Below are positions 52,448-63,081 of a DNA stretch of 64,000 bases, in pieces (the first letter of the stretch is position 1; the number at the start of each line of letters is the position of its first letter). The notes below the pieces were generated by a model, which did no database searches, was not told where the DNA came from, and saw only the letters and a list, made by a program, of their open reading frames with translations. This stretch comes from an uncultured Oscillospiraceae bacterium (lineage in GTDB: Bacteria; Bacillota; Clostridia; Oscillospirales; Acutalibacteraceae): assembly GCA_900547305.1 (NCBI GenBank), contig URGH01000001.1, forward strand, positions 32,304 through 96,303, given 5' to 3'. The position numbers were made by a program, and so were the translations under genes.

Positions 52448-53725
52448 TTAATCAAGGAATCCCTTGTAATGACGCATCATCATCTGGGATTCAAGATTAC
52501 GGACAGTGTCAAGTGCGACGCCTACCATAATGAGTACCGACGTACCGCCGAGGGAAATGTTAATTCCGCCGACGCTGCCGATAAGTATGGGCAGGATAGC
52601 GATGACGCTTAGGAATATAGCACCCATAAGCGTTATTCTTGACAAAATCTTTGAAATGAAGTCCGAAGTGGACTTGCCGGGACGTATGCCCGGTATTGCG
52701 CCGCCGTTTTTACGCAGGTTGTTTGCCATTTCAATCGGATTAAACTGGATTGTTGCATAGAAGTAAGCAAAACCGATTATCAGAACGAAATAGATTACCG
52801 CGTAGAAAACGCCCTGAACGCTGAAGAGCCTTAATACCTTATAGAACCAGTGGTTCTCGTTCTTCCAGAACGAAAGTATCATCGTGGGGAGCATAAGTAT
52901 GCTCGAAGCAAAGATTATCGGCATAACGCCCGACATATTGACCTTGATCGGAATGTGGGTGTTCTGTCCGCCGTACATCTTATTGCCGACAACGCGCTTG
53001 GCGTACTGCACCGGAATACGGCGTTCCGCCTCGGTCATCCAAACGATAAAGGCTATAACCAGTAAGAACATAACTACTATTCCTACAACCGCAACCTGCT
53101 TATCGAGCTTCCAGTAAGCGATAAGTGTGTTAAGAGCCTGCGGACCGCGGGAAATAATACCTGCGAAAAGCAGTATTGAAATACCGTTGCCGATACCCTT
53201 AACGTCTATCTGCTCGCCGAGCCACATTACAAGCGCCGAGCCTGCCGTAAAGGCAAGTATTATAACGAACGCCGCAAATATAACGGCACCGCCCGATACG
53301 CTCAGATAGTTGCTGTTTTTGAGATAGAAGAAATATGCCGTACCTTGAATGAGTGCCAGACCGACCGTTGTGTAACGGGTTATCTGGGCTAACTTCTTCT
53401 GACCTTCCTCACCCTCTTTTGAAAGTCTTTCAAGAGCGGGTATTGCAACGCACAGAAGCTGTACTATAATTGAGGAGTTGATGTACGGGGTAACAGACAT
53501 TGCGAATATTGCGCCGTACTCAAGACCGCCTCCGGTAAGAATAGACAGGTAGCTGAAAAATTCATTCGTTGTTCCCGATTCGGTTGCGGATTTGAGCGCC
53601 GCAACATCAATATACGGTACCGGAATAACCGAGCCGATACGGAAAATCAAAACGATGAAAACGGTAAAAAGAATCTTATTACGAATTTCTTTTATTTTCC
53701 AGGCGTTTCTTAATGTTTCTAACAT
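52448..53725 (-). CDS. secY: Preprotein translocase subunit SecY
   Basis: 425 residues, ten membrane helices. Starts [22 protein letters not shown], with the pore-plug region, EERRIPVQYAKR-type loop (TEAERRIPVQYAKRVVG) and GIRPGKSTSDFISKIL loop. Forms the export channel. Its ATG lies on the rplO stop. Confidence 0.98.
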   Translation of the reverse strand: MLETLRNAWKIKEIRNKILFTVFIVLIFRIGSVIPVPYIDVAALKSATESGTTNEFFSYLSILTGGGLEYGAIFAMSVTPYINSSIIVQLLCVAIPALERLSKEGEEGQKKLAQITRYTTVGLALIQGTAYFFYLKNSNYLSVSGGAVIFAAFVIILAFTAGSALVMWLGEQIDVKGIGNGISILLFAGIISRGPQALNTLIAYWKLDKQVAVVGIVVMFLLVIAFIVWMTEAERRIPVQYAKRVVGNKMYGGQNTHIPIKVNMSGVMPIIFASSILMLPTMILSFWKNENHWFYKVLRLFSVQGVFYAVIYFVLIIGFAYFYATIQFNPIEMANNLRKNGGAIPGIRPGKSTSDFISKILSRITLMGAIFLSVIAILPILIGSVGGINISLGGTSVLIMVGVALDTVRNLESQMMMRHYKGFLD

Positions 53726-54165
53726 CAGATCACCTCAGCCTTTCCGCCGACTGAATTGATTTTCTCAGCAGCAGACGCAGAGAAAGCGTTCGCCTTAACG
53801 GTGAGCTTCTTTGTAAGCTTGCCGTTAGCCAAAACCTTAATGGGAAGGTTTGCTTTCTTTACTATACCCTTGTCAGCCAAAGCTGCAGCGTCAACCGTTG
53901 CGCCGTCCTCGAACACCTCAAGTGCGGAAAGGTTGATCGCTATCCATTCCTCGGCAAAAATATTATTGAAGCCACGCTTAGGAATACGTCTTTGCAGCGG
54001 CATCTGACCGCCTTCAAAACCGGGTCTCATACCGTGACCCGCACGGGCTTTCTGACCCTTGTGACCCTTACCGGCAGTTTTGCCGTTGCCCGAGCCGTGA
54101 CCTCTGCCTATACGCTTCGCCTCTTTTGTAGAGCCGAAAGCCGGAGATAATTCATGCATTTTCAT
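53725..54165 (-). CDS. rplO: Ribosomal protein L15
   Basis: 146 residues from ATG 54165, which has AGGAGG eight bases upstream; three extra codons upstream lack a site. [31 protein letters not shown] is the family's start. Immediately precedes secY. Confidence 0.97.
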   Translation of the reverse strand: MKMHELSPAFGSTKEAKRIGRGHGSGNGKTAGKGHKGQKARAGHGMRPGFEGGQMPLQRRIPKRGFNNIFAEEWIAINLSALEVFEDGATVDAAALADKGIVKKANLPIKVLANGKLTKKLTVKANAFSASAAEKINSVGGKAEVI

Positions 54166-54228
54166 TGTTCGCACCTCCTTGCTTAATTCGCGCGGTTAAA
54201 ACCGCATTTCCGCCGTATGCGGATAAAA

Positions 54229-54426
54229 TCATTTTGCGGCCGTAACCTCAACAAGATGAGAAATCTTGTTGATCTTGCCCTTGGTCTGCTCGTTATCCGG
54301 CTGAATTTTCTCATCGCCGATTTTGAAAAGACCGAGAGCGTTTGCGGTAGCTATCTGATCCTTTTTAGCACCGATGGTGCTTTTTACCAGCTTTACTTTA
54401 AGGCCGGCAGCCTTTTTTGTTGCCAT
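54229..54426 (-). CDS. rpmD: Ribosomal protein L30
   Basis: 65 residues: [30 protein letters not shown]. The basic N-terminus and length match bacterial L30. Between rpsE and rplO. Confidence 0.96.
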   Translation of the reverse strand: MATKKAAGLKVKLVKSTIGAKKDQIATANALGLFKIGDEKIQPDNEQTKGKINKISHLVEVTAAK

Positions 54427-54440
54427 AACGCTGCTCCTCC

Positions 54441-54944
54441 TTAACCAATGATTTCCTTGACAGACTTGCCGCGTACTGCTGCTACTTCCTCGGCGCTGCG
54501 AAGCGATGCGAGGCCGGCAACAGTGGCGCGAACAACGTTGCAGGGATTGTTCGATCTTAAAGCTTTGGTACGAATGTCGGAAATACCGACAGTCTCAACT
54601 ACCGCACGAACAGCGCCGCCGGCAATAACGCCGGTACCGGGAGCCGCGGGTTTCAGAAGAACGCGGCCTGCGCCGAATTCGCCTATAACCTCGTGCGGAA
54701 TTGTTGTACCCTTTAAGGATACCTTTATAAGATTCTTTTTAGCGTCTTCAATTCCTTTGCGAATAGCGTCCGGAACTTCGCCCGCCTTACCGAGCCCATA
54801 GCCTACAATGCCGTTACCGTCTCCTACAACCACAAGCGCCGCGAACTTCATAATACGTCCGCCTTTAACGGTTTTGGAAACACGGTTTATGGAAACTACG
54901 CGCTCTTTTAAATCTAATGTTGATGCGTCAATATTTGTAGCCAA
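54441..54944 (-). CDS. rpsE: Ribosomal protein S5
   Basis: 167 residues. [40 protein letters not shown], then [13 protein letters not shown]. Part of the mRNA entry site. Confidence 0.98.
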   Translation of the reverse strand: MATNIDASTLDLKERVVSINRVSKTVKGGRIMKFAALVVVGDGNGIVGYGLGKAGEVPDAIRKGIEDAKKNLIKVSLKGTTIPHEVIGEFGAGRVLLKPAAPGTGVIAGGAVRAVVETVGISDIRTKALRSNNPCNVVRATVAGLASLRSAEEVAAVRGKSVKEIIG

Positions 54945-54959
54945 AAGTATTCCTCCTTA

Positions 54960-55319
54960 TCAGAACTTGAGTCCGCCCTCGCGGGCACCTTCGGCAAGCT
55001 CCTTGACACGGCCGTGATAAATGTATCCGCCGCGGTCAAAAACAACCTCGGTGATGCCCTTTTCTGCGGCACGTTCAGCAATTAACTTTCCAACCTTGTG
55101 AGCGCCCTCTTTGTTGCCGCCGGAAATTCCGAAATCCTTCTCGTTGGAAGAAGCGGCTGCGAGTGTAACGCCGTTTACATCGTCGATAAGCTGGGCGTAA
55201 ATGTTGCTGTTGGAGCGGAATACATCAAGGCGAGGACAAGCCGCCGTACCGCTGACCTTAGAGCGGACGCGGGCGTGACGCTTAAGTCTTGCCTGATTGC
55301 TGTTTGGTCTTGTAACCAT
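54960..55319 (-). CDS. rplR: Ribosomal protein L18
   Basis: 119 residues. [34 protein letters not shown] and [24 protein letters not shown]. Binds 5S rRNA. Confidence 0.98.
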   Translation of the reverse strand: MVTRPNSNQARLKRHARVRSKVSGTAACPRLDVFRSNSNIYAQLIDDVNGVTLAAASSNEKDFGISGGNKEGAHKVGKLIAERAAEKGITEVVFDRGGYIYHGRVKELAEGAREGGLKF

Positions 55320-55337
55320 CGTTTATACACTCCTTTA

Positions 55338-55886
55338 TTATTTCTTAGCACCCTTGCCGGCTTTACCTTCCTTGCGGCGGATATGCTCGTCGGCGTACTT
55401 AATACCTTTGCCCTTATAAGGCTCCGGCGGACGCTTCTCGCGAACTTCCGCGGCAAACTGGCCGACCTGCTGCTTATCCGCACCGCTTATAACTACCTGG
55501 TTGGGAGTCGGTACGTCAATGGTGATTCCCGGAATCTCAGGAACGATTACCTGATGAGAATATCCGAGGTTCATTACAAGATTTTTGCCCTGCTTCTGAG
55601 CACGGTAGCCTACGCCGTTTACCTCAAGCGTTTTTGAGTAGCCGTTGGTAACTCCCTCAACCATATTGTGGATAAGGGTACGGGTAAGACCGTGGAGCGC
55701 ACGGTGATTTTTATCGTCGGTCGGGCGGGTCACGATTATTTCATTGCCCTCAAGCGCAATGTTTATTTCGTGATTGAAGGTGCTTTCAAGCGTACCCTTG
55801 GGGCCCTTTACGGTCACCTTGCTGCCGTCAACCTTAACCTCAACACCGGCAGGGATTGCGATAGGTTTCTTTCCTATTCTTGACAT
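55338..55886 (-). CDS. rplF: Ribosomal protein L6
   Basis: 182 residues with the two-fold repeated fold. SRIGKKPIAIPAGVEV, HGLTRTLIHNMVEGVTNGY and PEPYKGKGIKYADEHIRRKEGKAGK at the end. Confidence 0.98.
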   Translation of the reverse strand: MSRIGKKPIAIPAGVEVKVDGSKVTVKGPKGTLESTFNHEINIALEGNEIIVTRPTDDKNHRALHGLTRTLIHNMVEGVTNGYSKTLEVNGVGYRAQKQGKNLVMNLGYSHQVIVPEIPGITIDVPTPNQVVISGADKQQVGQFAAEVREKRPPEPYKGKGIKYADEHIRRKEGKAGKGAKK

Positions 55887-55900
55887 CCTCTCGCACCTCC

Positions 55901-56299
55901 TTACCAGACGAAAGCGAGGACTTCGCCGCCGACATTGGCTTTGCGTGCCTGCTTGTCTGTCATTATACCCTTAGAGGTGGAAAGGATGGCTATGCCGAGG
56001 CCTTTCATAACCTTGGGCATATCCTCTACGTTTGTGTAGATACGCAAGCCGGGCTTAGAAACTCTTCTAATGCCGCTTATAACCTGCGATTTATTCTGGC
56101 CGTACTTCAATGTAATATGAATTACGCCCTGCTTTCCGTCTTCTTCGACCTGAAAGCCCGAGATGTAACCCTCGTCAAGTAAAATCTGAGCGATTGCCTT
56201 TTTTACGTTTGACGCCGGAACATCTACCGAATCATGCTTTGCAGCGGATGCATTACGAATTCTCGTAAGCATATCCGCGATTGTATCGCTGATTTGCAT
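55901..56299 (-). CDS. rpsH: Ribosomal protein S8
   Basis: 132 residues. [20 protein letters not shown] and the C-terminal block [29 protein letters not shown]. In Proteobacteria it represses the spc operon. Confidence 0.98.
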   Translation of the reverse strand: MQISDTIADMLTRIRNASAAKHDSVDVPASNVKKAIAQILLDEGYISGFQVEEDGKQGVIHITLKYGQNKSQVISGIRRVSKPGLRIYTNVEDMPKVMKGLGIAILSTSKGIMTDKQARKANVGGEVLAFVW

Positions 56300-56326
56300 G
56301 CCGTCAACCTCCTTCAGCTTTGTGCC

Positions 56327-56512
56327 TTACCAACTGGCCTTCTTCACTCCGGGGATCTCGCCTTTATAAGCAAGCTCTCTGAAGCATATACGGCAAATGC
56401 CGTACTTGCGAAGATAAGCATGTGGGCGGCCGCAGATTTTGCATCTGTTATACTCTCTTGTTGAAAACTTAGCAGGTCTTGCCTGCTTAACTTTCATAGC
56501 AGTCTTAGCCAT
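56327..56512 (-). CDS. rpsZ: Ribosomal protein S14, zinc-binding (type Z)
   Basis: 61 residues, the short form. CKIC (24-27) and CRIC (39-42 region) form the zinc site; the end [11 protein letters not shown] is invariant. Confidence 0.97.
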   Translation of the reverse strand: MAKTAMKVKQARPAKFSTREYNRCKICGRPHAYLRKYGICRICFRELAYKGEIPGVKKASW

Positions 56513-56524
56513 TATTACTTCTCC

Positions 56525-57064
56525 TTATCTCGCAAACGGAGCGCCCAAAAGCGTTAATAACTCGCGGGCCTCTTCATCTGTCTTCGCAGTTGTGACAAAA
56601 ATTATATCCATACCGCGTACCTTATCGATCTTATCGTACTCGATTTCAGGGAAAATAAGCTGCTCCTTAACGCCCATAGCATAGTTGCCGCGGCCGTCGA
56701 AAGCGTTGGGGTTAATCCCTCTGAAGTCGCGAACGCGCGGAAGAGCCGCATTGAAAAGTCTTTCAATGAACTCATACATACGCTCGCCGCGAAGTGTTAC
56801 CTTCGCACCGATCGGCATACCCTCGCGGAGCTTGAAGTTCGCAACCGACTTCTTAGCGCGGCAGGGAATTGCCTTCTGACCGGTGATAAGACTCAGGTCT
56901 CGCAGAATAGCGTCGATGACCTTGGAGTTTTCCTTGGCCTCGCCGGCGCCTACATTGATAACGACCTTTTCGAGCTTCGGAATCTGCATGACGCTCTTGT
57001 AGCCAAATTTTGTCATCAGTGCGGGAGCGATCGAATTTTTATATTCGTTCGACAGTATTGACAT
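56525..57064 (-). CDS. rplE: Ribosomal protein L5
   Basis: 179 residues. [44 protein letters not shown] and [19 protein letters not shown]. Binds 5S rRNA and the P-site tRNA. Confidence 0.98.
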   Translation of the reverse strand: MSILSNEYKNSIAPALMTKFGYKSVMQIPKLEKVVINVGAGEAKENSKVIDAILRDLSLITGQKAIPCRAKKSVANFKLREGMPIGAKVTLRGERMYEFIERLFNAALPRVRDFRGINPNAFDGRGNYAMGVKEQLIFPEIEYDKIDKVRGMDIIFVTTAKTDEEARELLTLLGAPFAR

Positions 57065-57083
57065 GTCATGTCCTCCTTATCTC

Positions 57084-57407
57084 TTAAAAAGTCTCGCCGC
57101 ATTTTTTGCACATGCGGTCTTTTTTGCCGTCCTCGTAGATTTTTGTACCTACTCTGGTGGGCTTATTGCATTTCGGGCAAACAACCTGAACCTTGCAGGC
57201 ATAAACGGCACCGTTGGTTTCAATTATACCCGACGGATCTCCTGCCTTTTTCGGTTTAGCGTGTTTTTTAACAACGTTAATGCCCTCAACTATAACCTTA
57301 CCCTCTTTGGGGCTGACCTCAAGCACCTTGCCGGTCTTCTTGCGGTCCTTTTTGTCTCCTGTAAGGAGGACTACGGTATCACCGGTTTTAACGTGAAGCT
57401 TACTCAT
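57084..57407 (-). CDS. rplX: Ribosomal protein L24
   Basis: 107 residues. KOW motif at the start (KTGDTVVLLTGDKKDRKKTGKV) and a C-terminal CPKC...CKKC pair, a zinc-ribbon form seen in many Gram-positives. Confidence 0.97.
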   Translation of the reverse strand: MSKLHVKTGDTVVLLTGDKKDRKKTGKVLEVSPKEGKVIVEGINVVKKHAKPKKAGDPSGIIETNGAVYACKVQVVCPKCNKPTRVGTKIYEDGKKDRMCKKCGETF

Positions 57408-57423
57408 TGTTTTCTACCTCCCA

Positions 57424-57792
57424 TTAAAGCACTTCCGGAGCAAGGGACAGGATCTTTGTGTAATCCTTGTCGCGCAGCTCACGGGCTACCGGCCCGAAAA
57501 TACGGGTACCGCGGGGGTTCTTGTCATCACGGATGATAACAGCCGCATTTTCGTCAAATCTGATGTATGTGCCGTCATTACGACGAAGACCTCTTGCAGA
57601 ACGAACTACAACTGCCTTTACTACATCGCCCTTCTTTACAGTACCGCCCGGAGCGGCCTTTTTAACAGAAGCCACGATGACGTCGCCAATGTTGGCATAC
57701 CTCCTTCTGGAGCCTCCAAGAACGCGGATGCACATAATTTCCTTCGCACCCGTATTGTCGGCAACCTTGAGGTAACTCTGTTGTTGTATCAC
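57424..57792 (-). CDS. rplN: Ribosomal protein L14
   Basis: 122 residues. [27 protein letters not shown] and [29 protein letters not shown], nearly invariant blocks. Confidence 0.98.
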   Translation of the reverse strand: MIQQQSYLKVADNTGAKEIMCIRVLGGSRRRYANIGDVIVASVKKAAPGGTVKKGDVVKAVVVRSARGLRRNDGTYIRFDENAAVIIRDDKNPRGTRIFGPVARELRDKDYTKILSLAPEVL

Positions 57793-57812
57793 AGTGTTTT
57801 CCTCCTTGTAGA

Positions 57813-58070
57813 CTACTTAGCCTTTTCGATTATTTCCGCCACGCGCCAACGCTTATCCTTGGAGAGTGGTCTGGTCTCCATAATAAGAACTCTGTCGCCT
57901 ACGCCACAGGAATTATTCTCATCATGAGCTTTGAGTCTGATAGTGTTTTTGATTATCTTCTTGTAAAGCGGGTGCTTAACGTTGTCCTCAATGGCAACTA
58001 CAACGGTTTTATCCATCTTGTCGCTTACAACCTTACCCACTCTTGTTTTACGAAGGTTTCTTTCGCTCAT
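57813..58070 (-). CDS. rpsQ: Ribosomal protein S17
   Basis: 85 residues, OB fold. [23 protein letters not shown] and [21 protein letters not shown]. Confidence 0.98.
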   Translation of the reverse strand: MSERNLRKTRVGKVVSDKMDKTVVVAIEDNVKHPLYKKIIKNTIRLKAHDENNSCGVGDRVLIMETRPLSKDKRWRVAEIIEKAK

Positions 58071-58089
58071 TTAGCCTTTCCTCCCTCTC

Positions 58090-58299
58090 TCAAGCGTTGG
58101 TGCTGTCGTTTTTGAGCTCGTTCTCGCGAATGATTGTCTTAACGCGGGCGATGTCCTTCTTAACGGCAGCTATACGCATGGGGTTGTCGAGCTGGTTAAT
58201 GGCGAGTTGGAAACGCAGATTAAATAATTCCTCTTTAAGCTTTGTCAACTGGTCATTCAGCTCCGGCAAAGTGTTCTGTCTGATTTCCTTTGCATTCAT
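58090..58299 (-). CDS. rpmC: Ribosomal protein L29
   Basis: 69 residues, two helices. [31 protein letters not shown] is the family core. The start overlaps the rplP stop by one base. Confidence 0.97.
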   Translation of the reverse strand: MNAKEIRQNTLPELNDQLTKLKEELFNLRFQLAINQLDNPMRIAAVKKDIARVKTIIRENELKNDSTNA

Positions 58300-58724
58300 T
58301 ACTGCTCACCACCCATTTCCTGCTTTGTTACAAACTTGCACTTAATAGGAAGCTTGTTTGCGGCGAGACGCATAGCCTCGCGAGCCAATTCCTCGCTAAC
58401 GCCGCCGATCTCGAACATTACGCGACCGGGCTTAACAACCGCTACCCAGTACTCGGGCGAGCCTTTACCTGAACCCATTCGGGTCTCAGCCGGCTTTTCG
58501 GTTATCGGCTTATCGGGGAATATCTTTATCCAAACCTGACCGCCACGTTTAATGTAACGGGTCATTGCAATACGCGCAGCCTCTATCTGGTTAGAGGTGA
58601 TCCACGCCGGCTCTAAAGCCTGAAGACCGAAATCGCCGTGTGTTACGGTGATGCCGCGTGAAGCGGTACCGGTCAAACGTCCGCGGTGGACTCTGCGGTA
58701 TTTTACTCTTTTAGGCATTAACAT
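58299..58724 (-). CDS. rplP: Ribosomal protein L16
   Basis: 141 residues. [22 protein letters not shown] and [26 protein letters not shown] 58724 shares a base with the rpsC TGA and is best spaced from AGGAGG; the usual start MPKRV is two codons later (58718). Confidence 0.97.
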   Translation of the reverse strand: MLMPKRVKYRRVHRGRLTGTASRGITVTHGDFGLQALEPAWITSNQIEAARIAMTRYIKRGGQVWIKIFPDKPITEKPAETRMGSGKGSPEYWVAVVKPGRVMFEIGGVSEELAREAMRLAANKLPIKCKFVTKQEMGGEQ

Positions 58725-59389
58725 CAGCGGGCGCCTCCTTCCTTTTTAACCTTGCGGTTATCAGCGAGAACCTCACCCTTGTAGATCCAAACCTTAACAC
58801 CTATACGACCGTAGGTGGTGTTTGCCTCGGCAAAACCGTAGTCGATATCGGCACGCAGGGTCTGAAGCGGAATTGTTCCCTCATGATACTGCTCGCTTCT
58901 TGCGATTTCAGCGCCGCCCAAGCGACCCGAAACCTGAGTTTTTATACCCTTTACGCCAAGACGCATAGCTCTGCCTATGGAGAGCTTCATAGCGCGGCGG
59001 AAAGAAATACGCTTTTCAAGCTGAGCCGCAATATTTTCGGCTACGAGCTGAGCGTTAGCGTCCGGATTCTTTATTTCAACAATGTTGATAAGAACCGGCT
59101 TGCCGAGCATCTGCTGGCAAGTGGCGCGAAGCTTTTCAATTTCGCTGCCGTTGCGTCCGATCACCATACCCGGCTTTGCGCAGTGGATATGAAGTCTTAC
59201 GCGCTTGTCATCACGTTCGATTTCGATTTTTGCAATACCTGCTGTGAAGAGGGTCTTCTTGAGGTACTTGCGGAGGTTATAGTCCTCAACCAATGTATCG
59301 CCGAAAACGCTGTCATTGGCAAACCAACGTGAGTCCCAGTTTTTAATTACGCCTACACGGAAACCGTGCGGATTAACCTTCTGGCCCAT
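58724..59389 (-). CDS. rpsC: Ribosomal protein S3
   Basis: 221 residues. [26 protein letters not shown] domain with [14 protein letters not shown], and the C-terminal [18 protein letters not shown]. Confidence 0.98.
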   Translation of the reverse strand: MGQKVNPHGFRVGVIKNWDSRWFANDSVFGDTLVEDYNLRKYLKKTLFTAGIAKIEIERDDKRVRLHIHCAKPGMVIGRNGSEIEKLRATCQQMLGKPVLINIVEIKNPDANAQLVAENIAAQLEKRISFRRAMKLSIGRAMRLGVKGIKTQVSGRLGGAEIARSEQYHEGTIPLQTLRADIDYGFAEANTTYGRIGVKVWIYKGEVLADNRKVKKEGGAR

Positions 59390-59404
59390 AACTTAACCTC
59401 CTTC

Positions 59405-59743
59405 TTAGATTTCGCGTTCTTTAAGAACGATTGTAACATGGCTTGTTCTCTTTAAGATTCTGTGGGCTCTGCCGTGATCCTTCGGACGGATTCTCTTAAG
59501 AGTCGGTCCGGGGCAGACAAAGCACTCAGCAACATAAAGACGGGAAACATCCATATTATGATTGTTTTCTGCATTAGCCATAGCTGACGCTAAAAGCTTC
59601 TCCAAATACTCGCAAGCGGACTTAGGAGTAAATTTGAGTATAGCCATAGCTTTGTCAGCGTCTTGATTGCGGATTAAATCCAAAACAATCTTCACCTTGC
59701 GGGGTGAAATACGGGCGTATTTTAGTGTAGCCCTTGCTTCCAT
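59405..59743 (-). CDS. rplV: Ribosomal protein L22
   Basis: 112 residues. [24 protein letters not shown] and the exit-tunnel loop [35 protein letters not shown]. Confidence 0.98.
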   Translation of the reverse strand: MEARATLKYARISPRKVKIVLDLIRNQDADKAMAILKFTPKSACEYLEKLLASAMANAENNHNMDVSRLYVAECFVCPGPTLKRIRPKDHGRAHRILKRTSHVTIVLKEREI

Positions 59744-59766
59744 AGTTAAACTCTCCTTTCAGCCGC

Positions 59767-60042
59767 TTACTTACCGGTGGTCTTTGAACCGGCGTGACCC
59801 TTAAAGGTCCTTGTCGGCGCAAACTCACCGAGCTTGTGACCTACCATATCCTCTGTTACATAAACCGGAACGTGCTTGCGGCCGTCATGTACCGCAAAGG
59901 TGTGTCCGACGAAATCGGGGAATATGGTCGAAGAACGGCTCCAGGTCTTAAGAACTCTCTTTTCGCCGGCTTCGTTCATTTCCTTGACTCTTTTGAGCAG
60001 AACAGGCTGCACGTAAGGGCCCTTTTTAATGCTTCTTCCCAT
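59767..60042 (-). CDS. rpsS: Ribosomal protein S19
   Basis: 91 residues. [49 protein letters not shown] and [18 protein letters not shown]. Confidence 0.98.
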   Translation of the reverse strand: MGRSIKKGPYVQPVLLKRVKEMNEAGEKRVLKTWSRSSTIFPDFVGHTFAVHDGRKHVPVYVTEDMVGHKLGEFAPTRTFKGHAGSKTTGK

Positions 60043-60063
60043 GATTTAACTCCTTTCGTCGAA

Positions 60064-60891
60064 TTACTTACGGCGCTTTACGATATACTTATCGGTGCGC
60101 TTATTCTTCTGACGGGTCTTGTAACCGAGAGCAGGTTTACCCCACGGGGTAACAGGTCCCGGACGACCGATCGGTGATTTACCCTCACCACCGCCGTGCG
60201 GGTGATCGCACGGGTTCATTACAGAACCGCGGACGGTCGGTCTCCAGCCCATGTGACGCTTACGTCCGGCTTTACCGTAGTTAACGTTTGCGTGCTCCGG
60301 ATTGGATACAACGCCTACGGTTGCCATGCAGGTTGCGGGAACGTTGCGAAGCTCGCCCGAGGGCAAACGCAAAAGCGCCATTCCGTTTTCCTTAGCCATA
60401 AGCTGGGCGGTGTTACCGGCAGAACGTGCAAGCTGAGCACCCTTGCCGGGGTAAAGCTCGATATTGTGTAAGAAAGTACCTACCGGAATGTTGATAAGCG
60501 GAAGCGCGTTGCCGGGCTTAATATCAGCCTCGGGGCCGCTTACTATCTTATCGCCGACCTTTAAGTCCTGCGGAGCGATTATATAACGCTTTTCGCCGTC
60601 CTCATACTGAACGAGGGCGATGAACGCAGAGCGGTTCGGATCGTACTCAAGAGTCTGAACGGTAGCGGTTATGCCGAAACGCTCTCTCTTGAAATCGATA
60701 ACTCTGTACTTTCTGCGGTTTCCGCCGCCTCTGTGGCGAACGGTGATTCTGCCGTAGCTGTTGCGTCCGGCATTCTTTTTAATAGGCTCAAGCAAGCTTC
60801 TCTCGGGAGCAACCTTTGATAACCCGGAATAATCCATAGTTGTCATATTGCGGCGACCCGGAGTAGTCGGCTTGTAAAATTTAATTGCCAT
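60064..60891 (-). CDS. rplB: Ribosomal protein L2
   Basis: 275 residues from ATG 60891 (GGAGA nine bases upstream). [58 protein letters not shown] with the histidine near the peptidyl transferase centre. An unusual 250-base gap separates it from rplW. Confidence 0.98.
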   Translation of the reverse strand: MAIKFYKPTTPGRRNMTTMDYSGLSKVAPERSLLEPIKKNAGRNSYGRITVRHRGGGNRRKYRVIDFKRERFGITATVQTLEYDPNRSAFIALVQYEDGEKRYIIAPQDLKVGDKIVSGPEADIKPGNALPLINIPVGTFLHNIELYPGKGAQLARSAGNTAQLMAKENGMALLRLPSGELRNVPATCMATVGVVSNPEHANVNYGKAGRKRHMGWRPTVRGSVMNPCDHPHGGGEGKSPIGRPGPVTPWGKPALGYKTRQKNKRTDKYIVKRRK

Positions 60892-60900
60892 TTGTTTCAC

Positions 60901-61141
60901 TCTCCTGTTTTGGCTTAGCGAAGTCTGTTTTCGACTTCATACATCACCGGAAATGTCGCTGCGCTCTTTGGTCGGGGATGCCGTTCGCAAAATTAAAATT
61001 TTGACTGCACTCTATCCCCGCCAATACCACCCCTGTGTTCTTGAAAACGCTTTCGGCGTTTTCGCCTACAAGGTGTTTTTTCGCCGCACTTGTCGCCGAA
61101 AAAACCGTGGTTCAGCACAAATTTCCAATCTATTAGGTTAA
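60901..61141 (-). other. Hairpin-rich insertion between rplW and rplB
   Basis: These genes are normally only tens of bases apart. No open frame of note. Several inverted repeats occur: TTTTTTCG...CGAAAAAA (61075-61103 region), GAAAACGC-CGAAA-GCGTTTTC (61043-61063), CGGGGAT...ATCCCCG enclosing CAAAATTAAAATTTTG (60973-61020), and GAAGTC...GACTTC (60920-60938). It may be a small repeat element or a regulatory RNA. No clear terminator with a U tract on the operon strand. Confidence 0.6.
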
Positions 61142-61435
61142 TCAGATAAGACCGTCGAAGAACTCAATCGGCTTTGAATCAGCCTTTAAAGTAACGATTG
61201 CCTTTTTCCAGGCTGCGGTGTAGCCGTTGTAACGGCCCATACGCCTTGCCTGACCGCGAACGTTGATTGTGTTGACCTTAGCAACATCAACCTTGAAAAG
61301 CTTTGCGACAGCATCGGCTATCTCAATCTTGTTAGCGTCCTTAGCTACCTTAAAGGTGTATTTCTTATCGGCTATACCCGACATACTCTTTTCGGTAATT
61401 ACCGGAGCTATAATGATATCCTGTGCGGCTTTCAT
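61142..61435 (-). CDS. rplW: Ribosomal protein L23
   Basis: 97 residues. DIIIAPVITEKSMSGIADKKYTFKVAKDANKIEI and the basic loop VRGQARRMGRYNGYTAAWKKAIV. Tunnel-exit protein that docks SRP and trigger factor. It shares a base with the rplD stop. Confidence 0.98.
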   Translation of the reverse strand: MKAAQDIIIAPVITEKSMSGIADKKYTFKVAKDANKIEIADAVAKLFKVDVAKVNTINVRGQARRMGRYNGYTAAWKKAIVTLKADSKPIEFFDGLI

Positions 61436-62058
61436 TATGCATACACCTCCTCAAGCTTTGCTACGGCATTCTTTACCACCACGAGAGTGTCGGCATTGAT
61501 TATGTCGTAGGTGTTGATTGTTCCGACCTGTGCGGATTTCGCACCCGCAATGTTGGCAATGCTCTTTACGGCGAACGCGTTGTTATCCTCAAGAACTATG
61601 AGAGTCTTTTTACCCGCGCCTATTGCCTTTAAGCAATCGGCAACGACCTTGGTTTTGTAGGTCTCTGTTTTAAGCTCGTCAAGAACAATCATATCGCCTG
61701 TGAGCACCTTATCCGACAAAGCGGATTTGAGAGCCAGTCTCTTAACCTTTTTATTGAGAGAGTAAGAATAATCTCTCGGCTTCGGCGCGTGAACTATACC
61801 GCCGTGTCTCCACTGCGGAGCTCTGGTAGAGCCCTGTCTTGCGTGACCGGTACCCTTCTGTCTCCACGGCTTTTTGCCGCCGCCCGATACCTCGGTACGA
61901 GTCAGAGTGGACTGCGTGCCCTGACGCTGATTTGCAAGGTAGTTTACAACCGCCGCGTGCATAACCGCCGCGTTAGGCTTTATTCCGAAAACGGCGTCGC
62001 TCAAGGTGATTTCTCCCACGCTTTTGCCCGCCATATCGACTACTGCTATATTAGGCAT
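61435..62058 (-). CDS. rplD: Ribosomal protein L4
   Basis: 207 residues. RQGTQSTLTRTEVSGGGKKPWRQKGTGHARQGSTRAPQWRHGG is the long tunnel loop. In some bacteria L4 represses its own operon through the leader. Confidence 0.98.
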   Translation of the reverse strand: MPNIAVVDMAGKSVGEITLSDAVFGIKPNAAVMHAAVVNYLANQRQGTQSTLTRTEVSGGGKKPWRQKGTGHARQGSTRAPQWRHGGIVHAPKPRDYSYSLNKKVKRLALKSALSDKVLTGDMIVLDELKTETYKTKVVADCLKAIGAGKKTLIVLEDNNAFAVKSIANIAGAKSAQVGTINTYDIINADTLVVVKNAVAKLEEVYA

Positions 62059-62078
62059 AATTTAGAACACTCCTTCCC

Positions 62079-62711
62079 TTACGCTTTAACGCTGTCGAAA
62101 AGAACCACTATTCCGCCCTTGGGACCGGGAACGGCGCCCTTAACGGCGATGATGTTCTTTTCCGCGTCTACTTTAACGACACTCAGGTTCTGAACGGTTA
62201 CGCGCTCATTGCCGAGGTGTCCTGCCATTTTCTTTCCCTTGAAAACTCTTGACGGAGTTGAGCAGGCGCCCAAGGAACCGCCGTGACGGTGAACAGGGCC
62301 TGTACCGTGAGTTTCCTTAAGTCTTCCGAAGTTCCAGCGCTTAATGGTGCCGGCGTAGCCCTTACCTTTGGAAGTGCCGCGCACGTCTACCGACTCGCCC
62401 TCTGCAAATACGTCAGCCTTGATTATATCGCCTACGTTCATAGCGCTGATATCTTCAAAGCGGAACTCGCGAAGAACCTTTTTCGGAGCAACGTCGCCCT
62501 TCTGGAAGTGACCCTTTTGGGGCTTGTTTACCTTAGAAGCCTTCAAATCGCCGTAGCCTATCTGAACAGCCTCGTAGCCGTCGTTCTCGGCGGTCTTCTT
62601 CTGCGAAATAACGCAGGGGCCTGCCTCGATAACGGTAACCGGAACAACGTTTCCGTTTGCGTCAAAAAGCTGAGTCATACCGAGCTTTTTGCCCACAATA
62701 CCCTTTTTCAT
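62079..62711 (-). CDS. rplC: Ribosomal protein L3
   Basis: 210 residues. KKGIVGKKLGMTQLFDANGNVVPVTVIEAGP and GTSKGKGYAGTIKRWNFGRLKETHGTGPVHRHGGS. Confidence 0.98.
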   Translation of the reverse strand: MKKGIVGKKLGMTQLFDANGNVVPVTVIEAGPCVISQKKTAENDGYEAVQIGYGDLKASKVNKPQKGHFQKGDVAPKKVLREFRFEDISAMNVGDIIKADVFAEGESVDVRGTSKGKGYAGTIKRWNFGRLKETHGTGPVHRHGGSLGACSTPSRVFKGKKMAGHLGNERVTVQNLSVVKVDAEKNIIAVKGAVPGPKGGIVVLFDSVKA

Positions 62712-62769
62712 ATGATTTTCCTCCTTTGGTTATTGGTTGGTTTTCACCAACTTGACCTGCGGTGTTTGA

Positions 62770-63081
62770 TTAAAGCTTTATTTCAATCTCTACACCGGCG
62801 GGAAGCTCAAGATTAGTCAGAGCTTCAACGGTTTTGTTGGAAGGTCTGATTATATCAATAAGCCTTTTGTGCGTTCTCGTTTCAAACTGCTCGCGGCTGT
62901 CCTTATATTTATGAACGGCGCGGAGAATGGTAACAACCTCTTTTTCGGTGGGCAGCGGCACGGGGCCTGATACCCTTGCACCTGTACGTTTAGCGGTTTC
63001 CACTATTTTCTCAGCGGACTGGTCTACAAGCGCGTGGTCGTAACCTTTGATACGAATACGGATTTTTTCTTTCACTGCCAT
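62770..63081 (-). CDS. rpsJ: Ribosomal protein S10
   Basis: 103 residues. [42 protein letters not shown] and [18 protein letters not shown]. First gene of the superoperon; also the NusE antitermination factor. AAGGAGG precedes the ATG. Confidence 0.98.
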   Translation of the reverse strand: MAVKEKIRIRIKGYDHALVDQSAEKIVETAKRTGARVSGPVPLPTEKEVVTILRAVHKYKDSREQFETRTHKRLIDIIRPSNKTVEALTNLELPAGVEIEIKL

